From Entomortierella parvispora (taxonomy: Eukaryota; Mortierellomycota; Mortierellomycetes; Mortierellales; Mortierellaceae), in assembly GCA_963573315.1 (NCBI GenBank), contig OY752143.1, positions 2,604,001 through 2,668,000 of the forward strand: a DNA stretch of 64,000 nucleotides, in the 5' to 3' direction. This document shows, piece by piece, positions 11,926 to 26,799 of this stretch (positions are counted from its first letter, which is position 1; every line of letters begins with the position of its first letter). The notes beneath the pieces are model-generated. The model saw only the letters and a program-made list of their open reading frames with translations. It ran no database searches and was not told the origin of the DNA. Made by a program: the position numbers and the translations under genes.

Positions 11926-12410
11926 AAAATGAAGAAAAAGAGGATACAACTAATAAATGCAGCCATTTTTTTAAGCTCCATGAGAAACGGGCTGTCTATA
12001 ATTGTTGCTGGTAAAGTATGGTCTTGCCTGATACACTGAAGAGAGTCAAGCCCAGCAACCATCAAGCATTGGAAAGGGACATGTGACAATTCTGCTATGT
12101 TAGGTCCTTGTCGATAACTTGCAAGCCTCGAACAAGTCCGAGAGAGGAAGAGGGAAGGAGAGGGAGGGTTGTTGGAATAGGGCCCGATATTCGGCTTTCT
12201 GTGTAGGGCCCATTTGTTTTGAGCGTTTTCATTAGGGAGGTACCTCAACTGGATAACACCAGCACCATCCCTGCATGGAATCGTGAAGAGTCATTTCTTT
12301 ATTTCATACAACGTATATCCAGCCTTATTCTGTCTTTTAGTTTGTCATGAAAGAAAGAAGTAATAAAAAAAAAAGAAAAAAAAAAGTGATGATTGTATTT
12401 TTTTGGGAAT
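11926..12410. other. Convergent intergenic, kelch gene / NDR kinase
   Basis: 485 bp between two stop codons on opposite strands. It holds the 3' untranslated regions of both genes and A-rich runs around 12360-12385. Nothing else seen. Confidence 0.6.
11952..11957 (+). terminator. Poly(A) signal AATAAA of kelch gene
   Basis: AATAAA 27 bp after the TAA. Confidence 0.6.
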
Positions 12411-15134
<2,724 letters not shown>

Positions 15135-16073
15135 CGGGCAAAATGAATGGAGTGGGCAAGAAGGGTTGATGAAACGGAAAGGGGAAGACGGATGAAGTAT
15201 GAAAAAAGGGAGGGAAGGGAAGGGAAGGGAGGCTAACGAATGAAAAGGAGCAAGGGAAAGTGGATGGGAAGTGAAGGGAGGAAAGCGGGAAAGGAGAAGG
15301 GGAAAAGAGGAGAGGAGAGGAGAGGAACGAATGAAAAAAGAAGAAAAGAGAAGGAAAGAGATGGAAGAGATGGGATGGGGAACCAGACCTCAGAAAGAGA
15401 GAGAAAAAAGAGAGATGTGGAGCGCGTCTCTCAGTTTCTGGTGCGAGTGAGCGAGCGAGAGAGAGTGGGGTGCAGTGTGCAGTCTGTCGGTGTGCAGAGT
15501 CTGTTGTCGGTGTGCTGTCCGTCCTGTCGGTGTGTGCAGTGTGCAGTGCAGTGAGTGTCACTGCAATCTGTCGGTGGTGTGTCCCCCTCCTCCCCCCCTT
15601 TCTTTTTGTTGTCTGCACTCTGCACCAGTGCGAACTCCTGTTCTCTCTCACTCTTGTGCGAGCCTGGGTTGCTTCCTTGCTTGCTTCTTTGCTCCAGGGC
15701 TTGCTTGAGAAGCTGCATCCGATCCAAGGGTGGACATGGATGCAACGCTGTCTTGCAGGAACAGCCCTCACCCCTGTCCATCCAGCAATCCTCATCCGCA
15801 GGCATGCAGCCGGGTCAGACACACACACACACACACACACTTCAGCCTCTCGAAATGAACTGAGAGCACAGCATGTCTCCTCCCCTCATCCCACAAGCCA
15901 CATGCTCGCCCCCCGACGCTTCGCCCTCTCTCGACTGCTCGACCATCTCTTTTGTCCAACCGCGCACCCTTGCACATGTAGACGATCCCTCGTCCCTTCT
16001 GCTCCATCAAGTCCCATCTCTCTTATCTCCACTGCTTACCTCCTGTCCGTTTGCGTAACGCGACTCCTTCGCC
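15135..16073. promoter_or_regulatory. Divergent promoter region, NDR kinase / BSD gene
   Basis: 939 bp. A long A/G-rich stretch (about 15180-15470), a block of short TGTCGGTGTGC-like repeats (15475-15560) and a (CA)n run at about 15818-15840. Open frames on both strands are compositional artefacts with no family features. Confidence 0.55.
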
Positions 16074-17688
16074 ATGGACCCCTCCTCTACCACCCCCACA
16101 CCCCTGCCTGGCTCCCCCAACAACGCCAATGACTCTGCTATCCCCGAAGGCGTCGTGACTTCCGATACTGTCCCTTCTGCGAACGGCCCTCCCTCCACTC
16201 CCCAATCCTTTGCTGCCGCCGTCTTCCCAGGCTTCAACCCTCCAAAGATCAATACATCTGGCTTCTTCTCGTCTATGCAAGGAAAGCTCCAATCCACGCT
16301 CGCGAATGCAAAATCTCCCACGTTGAACCTGCAACCACCTCATATCAACAAGGTCGACTTGACAAAGATCCAAGTCGGGACCGAGCAATTGGCCAACCAA
16401 ACCAAGGACTGGGGTGTCTCTGCCTTCAAATCCTTGAGCAGCGCTGCTCAAAGGGTGAGCGCCAACGTCTCGCAGGGTATCCAGAAGGAACACGAAGAAT
16501 TCTTGAAGCAAAAGAAACTCGATACCGTAACACCACATCAAGGCACAGGTAACCGACTCCTTTCATCTTCCTCCTTCTGCTTCGCCACTGCCCTTCTTTC
16601 GTCCTTTTCTTTCACACAGTCTTTGGTTGATGAAGAAAGAGCAGACTTCTCTTTTGATGTCGTGGCTGTTTATGGTTGGAGACTAGAGAAGATTCTTACG
16701 CCCAATCTCCTTGTTTTTTTTCTTCTTTTGATATCATTATCGACTATTCTTCTCCTGCTGTAGAGGCTGTGCCAGCTTGGGCAGGTTTGCCAGATGAAGA
16801 TCAGTTCAAGGCGCGTATTCTCAGCATGTCCAAGGTATGATGACTTTCTCACAAGGATGAAAATGCATCAATGTTCAGGAGCCTCACCCCTCTCTCTCTC
16901 TGATTTTGCCACCAAACAATTTAACCTCGCTTTTTTTTTAATATATACAGGACAAACGCAACTTTTTGCTTCCTCCTCCTCCTGGAACCGACTTTACATT
17001 TGACATGAAGGTGTATTCTTCCACAGCCATGGCGACATTGAAGGAAGATCCGAATCTGGAAAAGATGCGATTCTATCTTGTACCCAAGGAAGTCGAAGAA
17101 TTGGTCTTTTGGCGCAACTATTTCTATAGGGTTTCGTTGTTGAAACAGTTTGCCTTGACTTCAACTTCAGGGGCAGCAGGAGTCGACGCCTTGGCATCGG
17201 GTGCGACAACGTCAACATCGGAGACTGGAGAGAATGGAACTGATTCATCCGCGAGTGGTCACTCGAGGTCCTTGTCTGTGAACTCTGCATTGGGTTACAA
17301 CATTTATTTTGGAAAGGACGACGTTGCAGGTCCTCCCAGCCGTTCGCGCCCCTCCTCGACAATCAAGGACAACAACAGCAAGGCAGCGCCAGTGAAGACA
17401 GAGACAAAGAAGCCAGAGGTCCTGTTCGAGGCCGAGATGCCTGACCATGAAGAAGATCCAGGTATGACCCCCCTGCCTCTCGCTCTGATCTGGCTATCTG
17501 ATTCATTATCTAAAAGTGTTGGTTACTGATGGTTTATTACTTCTGCCCTGTACTTAGATGCATGGCTGGAGAAGCAACTTGCATCAGGAGTTTCTATTGG
17601 CGACGGAGAGGATGATGTTGATGTAGATGTTGCAGATTGGGAAAAGGAATTGCAGAATGAACTCAAGGACTATGTTGAGGGTTCGTGA
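16074..17688 (+). CDS. BSD-domain protein
   Basis: Exons 16074-16548, 16764-16834, 16951-17461 and 17558-17688 give 395 residues. The N-terminal part is proline/serine-rich with an amphipathic region ([19 protein letters not shown] and onward). A BSD domain follows at about 190-235: aromatic/hydrophobic [19 protein letters not shown] and the signature FWRNYFYRV. The acidic C-terminus ends [19 protein letters not shown]. Layout matches fungal BSD proteins of the Dos2/SYAP1 type. The molecular function is not established from the sequence. Confidence 0.8.
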
Positions 17689-17890
17689 GTCGGGAATGAA
17701 CATGGGGCAAAGGACCCTGATCTTACCGGAAAAGTCCTTCAGTCCATATTGTGATCCTCACCCTCAGTCCCTAGCACCTCTTGCAGAAATATATCCCCGC
17801 GTCCCTTTCGAGGACTAGAATATCACCCACTCTTAACAAAATACAACCTCAATGCTTTCTTTGCAAGTGATTTGGTTACACAGAACACTT

Positions 17891-19819
17891 TTATTTCTCC
17901 TTCTTTTGCTTGGCCTCCTGGGTCTTGACGGTCTCCTTGACGGCCGCCCAGTCCGAGCCGAGCTTGTAAATGTTCCAGCCCAAGAACAAGCTGCTAACAA
18001 AGAACGTGTCCGCGACCATTAGGGTCGAACGCCGCTCCCAGTATGTTTGCTGGTAATAACCCGACCTGGCCACGAATTCCGCCATGAGGAAAATCCCCAA
18101 AGTTCTCGTCAGCTCAAACTTCAATCCAAACGCCTTTGCATCCATGATCTTGGCCAAGGAAATCAAGCTGATCAGGAAAATCACACTGATTGCTTGGGTC
18201 TGCCATAATGGCAAGATCTTGTAACCCTCGGCCAAGAGTGCACTTCCCACCACGAGCACGATCGCAAAGTGGACGGCGACATAATAGTTGAACTTTGAAG
18301 GCAAGACCGGATCGTACTTGACAGGGGGGTTTTTAAGATCCACCTCGGGGATCTCCTCAAGAAGACCTGTGCGAGGCACGCCAGGGTGCCAGCCGGGACC
18401 ATAGAACAACACCTTAAACTTATCACCAGCGCCGGGGGTAGCCTTGAAGGTGCGCCAGATATGGAGGAAATGACCGAATTGGATTGCAACGGGGTCAAAG
18501 GTGTTGATAGGATGTGTCAATCCATAGGCCACAGGCTCCTCATCTTCCTTTCGGGATACTACCTGAGGATAAATGCGTTCGGCCTCATAAGTTCCAAACA
18601 TGATATCCCAGATAATAAGAGTGCCTCCATAGTTCTTGTCGATGCAGTAACGGTTGCGACCATGGTGAAGACGATGGCTGCTAGGGGTGTTGATGATGTA
18701 CTCGAGCCAGCCCAGGTAAGGAACGACCTCTGGCAAATCAAAAGAAATGTGGGAGAAGGTGAGTACTACTATGAACCCAACCCAACATGTTCTTTCTGTC
18801 TCCTGGGTCCATGGGCTGTACTCCTTTGCTTACCAGTATGGATCCAGAATTGGAAGAGCAAGTTCAATTGAGTGTGCACTGCGAATTGAGCGGGGGAGAA
18901 CACGAGCGCAAGAGGCAAGTTGAACAAGAAGGATGCATATGTCTGAACCAAAGACTGTCGCAAGGCCGTGCTGGCATTGTACATCTCACTATAAATCGTT
19001 TTTATAAAGAAAGAATGGGTAGGTCAATTCACAAAGGACTTGAAATTATGAATTTGCCTCCTTCCTGCCTTTCTTTCTTTGTTTGAAATACAAGGTTGGA
19101 GGGGAATTGAGATGGGTAACAAGACGAACCTGCTATGGTGCACAGAGTGGCCAGCCCACATGATGTTGACCTCGTGCGCTGCTCGGTGGAACTATTGTGA
19201 CCCGGAAGTTTAACGAAAGTGGATTAGAAAAGTGGAATAACCGCGCCTCATACAGGTAATCGAATGGCCCTCATGGCTCTTTCTTTCTCCTTCATTCTCA
19301 TACCCAATAGTAGGCGAAATCTAAGGAAAACAAAAAAGAGGCGTTAGGATCATTGTCGATCTCGGAGATCTGCCCGGAGATTTGCCCGGAAAAGATAACT
19401 TTTTCTTTTTTTTCTTTCTTACCAACGCCAATGAAGCATCCAAGCCAGGTCCAGATCTTGAAGGTATCAAAGCAAATGGCCTCAATACGGTAATGATCCC
19501 AAATGTAGTTGTAAGAGACCATCTGCAAGCTGCCCAAGAAGAATCTAGACATTTGCTGAAGCGAGCCAGCGCCCAAGGATCCGATCGTGTCGTTCATTCT
19601 ATATTTGCCCTGGCTCCATTGTCCATCATGGCGCTTTAGACCCCGTCCTTTGTCCTTGAAGATATAATAGAGCAATTCGGCCACGATAAAGACCATGAAC
19701 CAGGGTGTTGCATCCGCCACATACGGCGGTACTTCCTCTTGAGTCGCAAACGTGGACGCCTTGGGCGAAACCAGGTAGAACATTCGTCCGAGGGATTCGG
19801 CCACCTTGATGACAGTCAT
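17891..19819 (-). CDS. AGMO: Alkylglycerol monooxygenase (fatty acid hydroxylase superfamily)
   Basis: Membrane di-iron enzyme that uses tetrahydrobiopterin to cleave ether bonds of alkylglycerols. Exons 19819-19423, 19320-19304 (17 nt), 19191-19130, 18988-18834 and 18729-17891 give 489 residues. The eight-histidine cluster is present: HRAAH at 140-144, HSVHH at 153-157 and HRLHH at 229-233. Around these lie the AGMO-specific stretches INTPS, GRNRYCIDKNYGG and LIIWDIMFGTYEAE. Several hydrophobic membrane spans flank the cluster. In the animal enzyme the last motif reads HHRVHH; here the first His is Ser228, outside the core HxxHH. The start is the first ATG of the exon opening MTVIKVAESLG. 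Confidence 0.92.
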
Positions 19820-20736
19820 TCTTTTTTTTTCCCAGTCGTCGGATTTCCGAACTTGTGAAATGAAAGAGGGAGGATGGAATGGGAGAAAAAAAGGGTAAAG
19901 AGAAGGATGTAATGAGGCGCGGGAGAAAAGAAAAGAGTGGGAATGTACGGCTATGTGGAGAAGACGGAATAAAGTGTCTTTATAACTTTCTCTTTTGGTG
20001 CGACCTCGGACGAGTGTTTGTAAGGCGAATTGCCAAATCGAGCCTGGACATGGCTCTTTCCACCTGCCCACACCTCACCCGATTCCCGAGTCGCGTCTCC
20101 AAGGGGATTCGCGAGAAGTGATTTGTGCATGTACCACCGTTTTGTAAAGGTAGTCAGTGCAGGCTACATGGACCCAGAGGGAAGACCTGAAATCCTTGCA
20201 TCAGGCCCTCTTCCTGGCCACTCTTTCGTCCAAACAAGGAACTATTCGTTAGTCAGCTTCTTCACTCTTTCAACTTACTTTTTTTTTTGTTCTACACCGT
20301 CTATCGTCCTGACCCAGAGTTGAGAGCTCATCGGTTGACCCGCCAGCCGAGCGTGGAGCCTAGGAGGGGCTTGACAGATCATATCTTTTCAAATATTGCC
20401 AGTGCAGTTGATCCCTTGTCGAGGCTCATACGTTAAAAGCTAGAATACCTTGATGAACTCCGTCATTGTCTTTTCCACATTTCACGCCTGTGTTCGGTTT
20501 TTCGTTTGAGTCTCACGGTGTTGTCAGGGATGACGCTGATCACTTTTGGTCCTATCTTCTTATCTTCTTCATCCTATATCGATCAATGAGCACAAAGAGC
20601 GTATGGGAATAGAGATTCCACTGTCCTCGCCCCTCACACGTCCACGTTGCTTCTCGCCTTTCCCTTTTGTTCATTCGGCCTCCATGGTACCATAGCGTAT
20701 CTAATTTATTAGTTGTTTAATGTGTATTTAGTCGTT
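19820..20736. other. Intergenic, AGMO promoter / HMGR 3' region
   Basis: 917 bp between AGMO's start and HMGR's stop, both on the minus strand. It holds AGMO's upstream region and HMGR's 3' untranslated region. I see no gene and no strong motif. Confidence 0.55.
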
Positions 20737-23700
20737 TCAAAGCTTTACGCTGCTGCTGTTGGCGCTTACATCTGCGCTGTACAGAGCCAGTCCGCGTTGC
20801 TCAATATAGGACCTAGCAGCGCCAAGTCGAATCCGGCCTGTATCAATCATATGAGCCGTGACTTCATCCACAGACGCAGGCGGCGTACCCGCCGAGATGG
20901 CAATGTTGCGCGCATGCAATGCCATATGACCACGTTGGATACCTTCCGTCACAAGTGCCCTCAAGGCTGCAAAGTTTTGGGCAAGACCAACTGTGACCAT
21001 GGCCTAGAGACAAACAAACAATGAAAACGAAAACTTTACATTTAGACCAAGTCCACACAACGTTAGTGAGTAGGCGAGTGAACAAGAGTGTGTGTCACAT
21101 CCATACCATGGCCAGCTGCTTAGAGTCTGGATAGCGCATCACACCCAATGTGAACGCGTGGATCGGGTTCGTACTCAGGACTCCGCCTTTGGTTCCCACC
21201 ATAATGGGTATCTCCAACTCGCCACAAAACACCAGGCTCTCCTGACCTTTGTAACCCTGTCGTAATCGCTCCTCGTCTTCCTCAATCCAGTACCGTGTTA
21301 GAGGCTTGTACGCATCCCCTCTCCAAATATGGGCATCGCTGCTACCGCTGTTGGAAAGACCGTCGCGTTCCCCAAGAGTTCGCTTTTGACCCGAACTGGT
21401 ATAAAGGGGCGACGATGACGGAGACACAGATTCATATGACCGCTCAGAACAGGTTCCTGCACCGCCAGCCCAAGCATGGGCCCCCGCCTCGATCGCTCGC
21501 CAATCCTGACCGGTCGCCAACGCGACAGCGTCAATTCCGTTCATGATGCCTTTGTTATGGGTAGCGGCCCGGTATGGGTCCAAATCCGCCCACTCGAAAG
21601 CCTCCAACATCCTCACGGCAACGTCTTTGCCCAGCAAAGATTTGTATCCCATGTGTGAGAATGGCAAACGGAAGGTCGCCTAGATATCAATAAAAAAAAA
21701 TAGAAAAAATCAATTACAATTGCATAATGCAGCGAAAACCAACATAAGAAGCAAATGTCCTTTACCTTGGCGATTCGGTCCACATTCAAATTACTCAAAA
21801 TCCGCACTCCGATGCGACCTCCACTCATTTTGGCCAAGAAAGGCGCAATCCCTTCCGCCACTGTGTTGGCGCAATTGGCTCCCATGGCGTCTCCAACATC
21901 CACGTGTAGATGGACTACCAACCATTCGGAGCACCTCCCCTTTCCAGAGGAACTTGTATTGGACTCTGATCCCTCCCTGAGAGGAAGACTTTGAGAAGCG
22001 ACCACGCCATGCTTGACCAACAAATCCTGTCCCTTAAAACTCTCGCGCTGGCGATGCCTCCGGATCCGGTGAAAGGTCACCCTTTGGACGCCTCCACCGC
22101 GTAGGACCATGTTGGAACAGTACTCGTTGGCTTCGCTCTTGATCTCATCAACACGCTCCCTCATTTTGTTCAGGACTTCGTCCATGCTCTCGTCCAGGAT
22201 ATCCAAAAGCTGAACCTGAGCCACAATCATGTTCCGCTCTGGAGCCCAGGCTTGGAATCCTTGGTAAGTCGAAATAGTCTTGGCTGCACTCGAAACCGCC
22301 GCCACGACCGATGGCTCCTCGATCGCCATCGGGATCACAAAAGGTGTACCATTAATTGTAAAGTTAAAGGCAAGGCCCACTGGCATTCCCATTGTTCTAA
22401 GAAGGGGGCGGTGTAACGAGTCAATTTACGGTTGCTCAGCTCATTGCACAATCAGTTGGCACGTCCATGATTGCATGGTCGAAAGGATCATGACCAGACA
22501 CTTACCCGATACAGTTCTCAATCATGTTGTTAGCAATTTGCTCATCCAACCCATAAACAGGGAACGGGGCGCCTTCTTGATCAGAAGCAGCCAGGATGGC
22601 GTCCAACCTAGCATCCAAAGAAAGATCTCCTTCCAGAAGGTGTCCATTTGGTGTTCCGATCATCTTGCGCTGTTCCTGTAGGTTAGATATCACAGTAGCC
22701 TTGCGCTCTCGCTCCAGTTGATCCCGGTGTTCCTCTTCCGTCATGGAAATGTCTTCGTCCTGCTCATGTTGCTCCAGCGTAGCTTCCGAAGTCATTGATG
22801 CTGATGAAGATGCGGTGTGTCCGGCCAGATCGCGCTCCAAAGCGAGACGTTCCTGCTCGGCCTGGCTCAATGTGCGGGAGGTCAATGAGATGGATGGCTT
22901 GACCGATCCCAAGTTATCTTCATCTGTATATTCTAGTGGCAGGACTCTTTCTGTCGGGGAAGGCTGATGATGCGGACTGATACTATGATCAGACTCGGAT
23001 GACGGTGAGGGTGAGTTGTCCAAAGGCGACTTTGTCAAGTGGAGTGCTATCGCAGTCTTATTTTGAGCAAGAGAAGACGCTGAGCCTGGGACCGAACCAG
23101 CTCCAGATCCTGGGTAACGTGGTACTGGCATGTTCAACGGCAACATGAAAGTCGCTGATCCTGCTGGCACAAAGGTAGAGGAAGATAAAGAATCTGAACA
23201 CGTCGCCGGATTCACTAGTCCACCGTTGACGCCATAGATTGAGGTCATAGCCAGCGACCGTGTGGGTCCAAGGTGTGGCGTGGATTGACCAGAGGTTTTA
23301 GCCGATGTTTGGGTAGAGGCGAAAGAGTCGAGCGAGGATGGTCGAGTCAGGTGTGGGAAGGCCAAGCCTAACTGAGTCCTTCGTTCCTTGATGGTCTTTT
23401 TATAAAACCCGGACCAATATGCATGTGTGTGAATGGACTCTTGATTAGCCGATGTCGCCGTTGCAGAGGTATTGATGAACAGATGCTGGGAATTATGTGG
23501 CGTGACGGACAAGGGCGACATGGTGGTAGAGGACAATGACCGGGTAAGGACGGTTGTGGCCAAGGAAGGGTTCATTCTAGCCTTGAAGGCAGAGGTATCA
23601 GGTGGGGGTTGCATCGTCTGGCTTCCGCTGCTGTTGTCGCTACCAGGGTCGTCAACGGGATCAGTCGCGCGGGCAGCAGTGACGATGGAACTAAGACTGT

Positions 23701-23743
23701 GTGATTGAGGTGGAAGTGGAGGAAGCGGCGAAGCCATTGGCAT
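20737..23743 (-). CDS. HMGR: Class II (bacterial-type) HMG-CoA reductase with large insertions
   Basis: Interconverts HMG-CoA and mevalonate. Exons 23743-22506, 22396-21766, 21679-21107 and 21003-20737 give about 902 residues; bacterial class II enzymes have about 430. Class II signatures: MIENCIGT (Glu409), [50 protein letters not shown] (Lys666), [15 protein letters not shown] (Asp682), [14 protein letters not shown] (His840). No sterol-sensing domain or membrane span, so a soluble enzyme is predicted, unlike the usual fungal class I form. A first helix-like segment [17 protein letters not shown] sits at about 113-129. It is separated from the next family-like stretch by about 240 low-complexity S/T/P/E residues. 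Smaller inserts lie after LRGGGVQR and after AHAWAGGAG. The start is the first in-frame ATG; the frame is open further upstream. Confidence 0.9.
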
Positions 23744-24190
23744 TGTCGTCCTGGATGAGGTGGATAATAGCGGAGATTGACAAACGTGGCGTGTGCGTGG
23801 TCGTCTCCCGGTCCTTTTTTTGTGGGGGGAAGCAGCACTTGTGACAGGAGTGCAATCAATCAAGGAAGGAAAGAATCATTGAAGAGGGGATGGTGGGCCA
23901 GAAAAAAGAATGAGAAGGAAAGAAGAGAGGAACAAAGAGAAGACGAAGAAGGGGGAAGGAAAGGATGGACGAATGCGGGAGGACATTAAGCAAGCGATGG
24001 CTTGAACAGCCGTGCTGGTTTGCTCCTTTGCTGCCGGCCTTCCTATTCTGGGAAGTCTTTGCCCAAACGGTGCGCGTGTCATCACCTGCAGTCAGAACAA
24101 TGAGCGAGTGCTCCTCTTGGCTATGCAATCCATGGTTCGTGGCGCCTCTCTCTTTTGCCGCTCTTTCTCCCCTCTGCCTTGCTCGGAAGC
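23744..24190. promoter_or_regulatory. HMGR upstream region
   Basis: 447 bp between the HMGR start and the 3' end of the Crypton remnant. G/A-rich on the plus strand, so the HMGR leader is pyrimidine-rich. No defined element recognised. Confidence 0.5.
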
Positions 24191-26362
24191 TCATTGTGCT
24201 CTCTTCAAATTGACCGATAGTCTGATAGGTAACACTCCTTGTTGATGTGCCATTATTGATGTTGGTCGTGGTGGAGGTGAGGGAATTGACATGACCTTGA
24301 GGACTTGTTGGGTACAACTTTGAAGATCAACACTGTAACCAAGCAAATCTCGGATATGTGCCAGCAGTTCAAAAGTCTGCTCCTGGTTCTGATCATGGCG
24401 GAGTGTTGCCTGCAGGGCTGTAGTTGTTGCAGTAATCTGCTGGATTTTGTCAGCAAGACCGTTGACTGCTCCAACTACAGCCTCACCATCAATGACAATT
24501 GGCTTTCATCTGGCTGTTGCAGTCCTCGATCCAGGCCTCCCGCAACTCAGGGTAATCAAGGTCAAAGGCATCCTCAATCCAGCTGAATATTTTCCGTTGC
24601 AGATCGAGAGGAGAGGAGGAGTGATGAGATCACGCTCAATAAAATATGGCTCGTTTTTGAAGTGTGCCATCACAAATGCGCCATTGACCGGATTTCGATG
24701 AGCATAGAAAGCCTCCATTTGACCCATTGACCAGCGCCCTAGATGTCGAATATCATCCAGCTCAAGTCTGAGATTGCATGTTTCCACACCACAACTCCAG
24801 CATGCCGACCCGTATGTGTGACTTCTAGAGAGTAAACTTGAGACGATCTCATGACCGCGGATGTCGAGTCATTCTGTGTTTTGGTTCAAGAGGTGAAAAT
24901 CTGTAGTGGGAGCTCCGTGGATCCATCCGATCTTTGACACTTCCGCCGACCAGGACCTTGATTCGGTACCATTCATCTGGTTTGGAGAAGGGTATGGGTT
25001 CTTTTTCGATCTAGTATCAGTCGAACGAAAGCATGAATGAATGTCAGCACACTTTTTTTTAAAATAAAAAAACATTGACTGAACTGTACCTCGAAACGCT
25101 CGAACATATAGAACGCAAATCCGCCCACATTGCATCTGTGAATATTCTTATGTCGGAATACTGTTGCATACATATTTTCGCCCTTTTTGTTTGTTTTTCG
25201 TCGCGGCAGACAGAACACCAGTCCGAGAGCTGTTCCTGATCTTGGGGCCGAATGACTATGCAGCAGTGAAAAAATGTCGGACAAATTGGCATTCCTGATG
25301 TCTTCATCACGCAGAGCATGTGGTGCCTAGCTAAAAGGCAAAGGCACTCTTGCTGGTAACGTCTTCCTCTGTTGTAAGCCCGCTTACCTCGCTGCTGAAT
25401 CGGAAGTAGTTCCCGCCGCAAAAAAAGACAACATCCTGATGTATTCCGAAGGGGTATGTGGATCGCGGACGGAGTACGCTGTAGCCCTGTGATCAGACTG
25501 GTTCACCGAGTCATATACAAGCTTGACTTCATAGTCATCAATGGCCTTCATCAGTGGAATATCTTTCCTCGGATTGGGTTCTTTCCAGAGGAAAATAAGA
25601 GCCTTGCGAGCCATATCCACAGCTTCGAACCCCACTGGCACGTAGACATCTGCTGGGTGTTGTTCTTCTAGAGAAAGATCCCCGGTATCGTCTTTACTAC
25701 CAGGAGCATCGTCGTCGCCATTATTGCCATTGCTGATCTTGTTCCCGTTCTCGTTCCCGTTCCCGTTCTCGTTCTCGTTCTCGTCGCCATTTCCAAAGCC
25801 TCGACATCACTATCAAGCTGAGATAGTGTTGATTCCACTTGCTCTGTCGTAGTAGCAATGGAAACATCTGGCTTTGGGGTTTTCTTGAGCCCCTTCCTTT
25901 TTCGTAGCACTGATCCTGGAGCTGCAATTCCGATTTGGCCACTGTATCCTGCGTTGGGGTCAACAACTTTATGAACCTTTCTCTCAAAAACGACCTTCTC
26001 GAAGAACTCCAACATCTTCGGACGCGAAACAGTGCTATCGCCATCATAATTCTGATCGCAAAAAGGTCTAAAGAAATAGGGTTCGATGGTCAGAGGATGC
26101 TTGGATAACAATATCGATACATGCACGATATGAACTTGCCTTCCATAACTTGAAATATGTTTTGTGTTCCTGAATTGTCTTTGTAACTGGTCGATTCAGG
26201 ATCTCTTCCAGGACGACTCGAGCAGATTCTTTTTCTTCTTGCAGAGAGTGCAACGATCTCCGCTGCAGTCAAAGTAGACGAGGATTGAGTATCAAAGAGG
26301 GCGAGAGAAGATCTATTCCAGCCGTTTGCCGAAGATACGGTGCCAGGTGAAAATTTTGGCAT
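24191..26362 (-). pseudogene. Decayed Crypton-like recombinase (Ndc10-type DNA-binding protein)
   Basis: Fragments in different minus-strand frames line up, in order, with fungal Crypton/Ndc10 proteins. N-terminal core: MPKFSPGT, then LNRPVTKTIQEHKTYFKLWK and CDQNYDGDSTVSRPKMLEFF. Middle: ARHHMLCV, NLSDIFSLLHSHSA, GLVFCLPRRKTNKKGENMY, FRHKNIHRCNVGGFAFYMFE. C-terminal: LGRWSMGQMEAFYAHR, YFIERDLITPP, LQRKIFSWIEDAFDLDYPEL, and a tail ADKIQQITATTTALQATLRH. Reading frame breaks near 26265, near 24610 (a CT-rich stretch) and near 24500, besides any introns, so an intact protein is unlikely. A GTTCYC hexanucleotide expansion inserts an R-T/R-G run at 25741-25784. Confidence 0.7.
25741..25784. repeat. 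GTTCYC hexanucleotide repeat
   Basis: About seven units of GTTCCC/GTTCTC within the Crypton remnant. On the gene strand it reads as alternating R-T/R-G codons. Confidence 0.9.
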
Positions 26363-26410
26363 GAGTAAACTGGTGTGAAATAGGAATTCATGGTGTTTAC
26401 ATTGTCCCTT

Positions 26411-26509
26411 GTTTTGCCGGAAGCGTCTGTTTTGCCGGAAGCGTTTGTTTGTCGTCTGGTCCAACAGTTCTTTTTTGTCGCCCAGTAGTCCAACAGTTCC
26501 TTTTTGTCG
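26411..26509. repeat. Two adjacent short tandem duplications
   Basis: GTTTTGCCGGAAGCGTYT occurs twice in tandem (18-bp unit, 26411-26446). GTCCAACAGTTCYTTTTTGTCG occurs at 26459 and 26488 (29-bp period, units at 26459-26480 and 26488-26509). Both lie just outside the 5' end of the Crypton remnant. Confidence 0.85.
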
Positions 26510-26717
26510 TCCGATGCTGTGCTCTAGCTCTCGCGTTAACGTTCAGGGGGTAAAGCTCAGAGGCGCGAAGATGTGTTTGTATTGCCTTATCTACGTGTGC
26601 GTATGACATACCATCTTCGCCCTCCTCGCCTTCTGAATAAACACAGCAGCCTCTCACATAACTCGACTGAAAAAGGGAAGCGCCCAGCAGTGCTTGTGGT
26701 TCGCACAGTCCGTCGCT

Positions 26718-26787
26718 TTCGCCCTCCATTTCTTGGCAAGAGCGTTCTGAACGCTGCCCGTCGTCTTCGCCCACCCATTTCTTGGCA
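26718..26787. repeat. 48-bp-spaced direct repeat
   Basis: TTCGCCC followed by CCATTTCTTGGCA occurs at about 26718 and again at about 26766. Between the Crypton remnant and the small gene. Confidence 0.75.
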
Positions 26788-26799
26788 GCAATCCGAACA

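Noticed and set aside
20713-21024. 103-codon plus-strand frame
   Set aside because: Antisense to the last HMGR exon.
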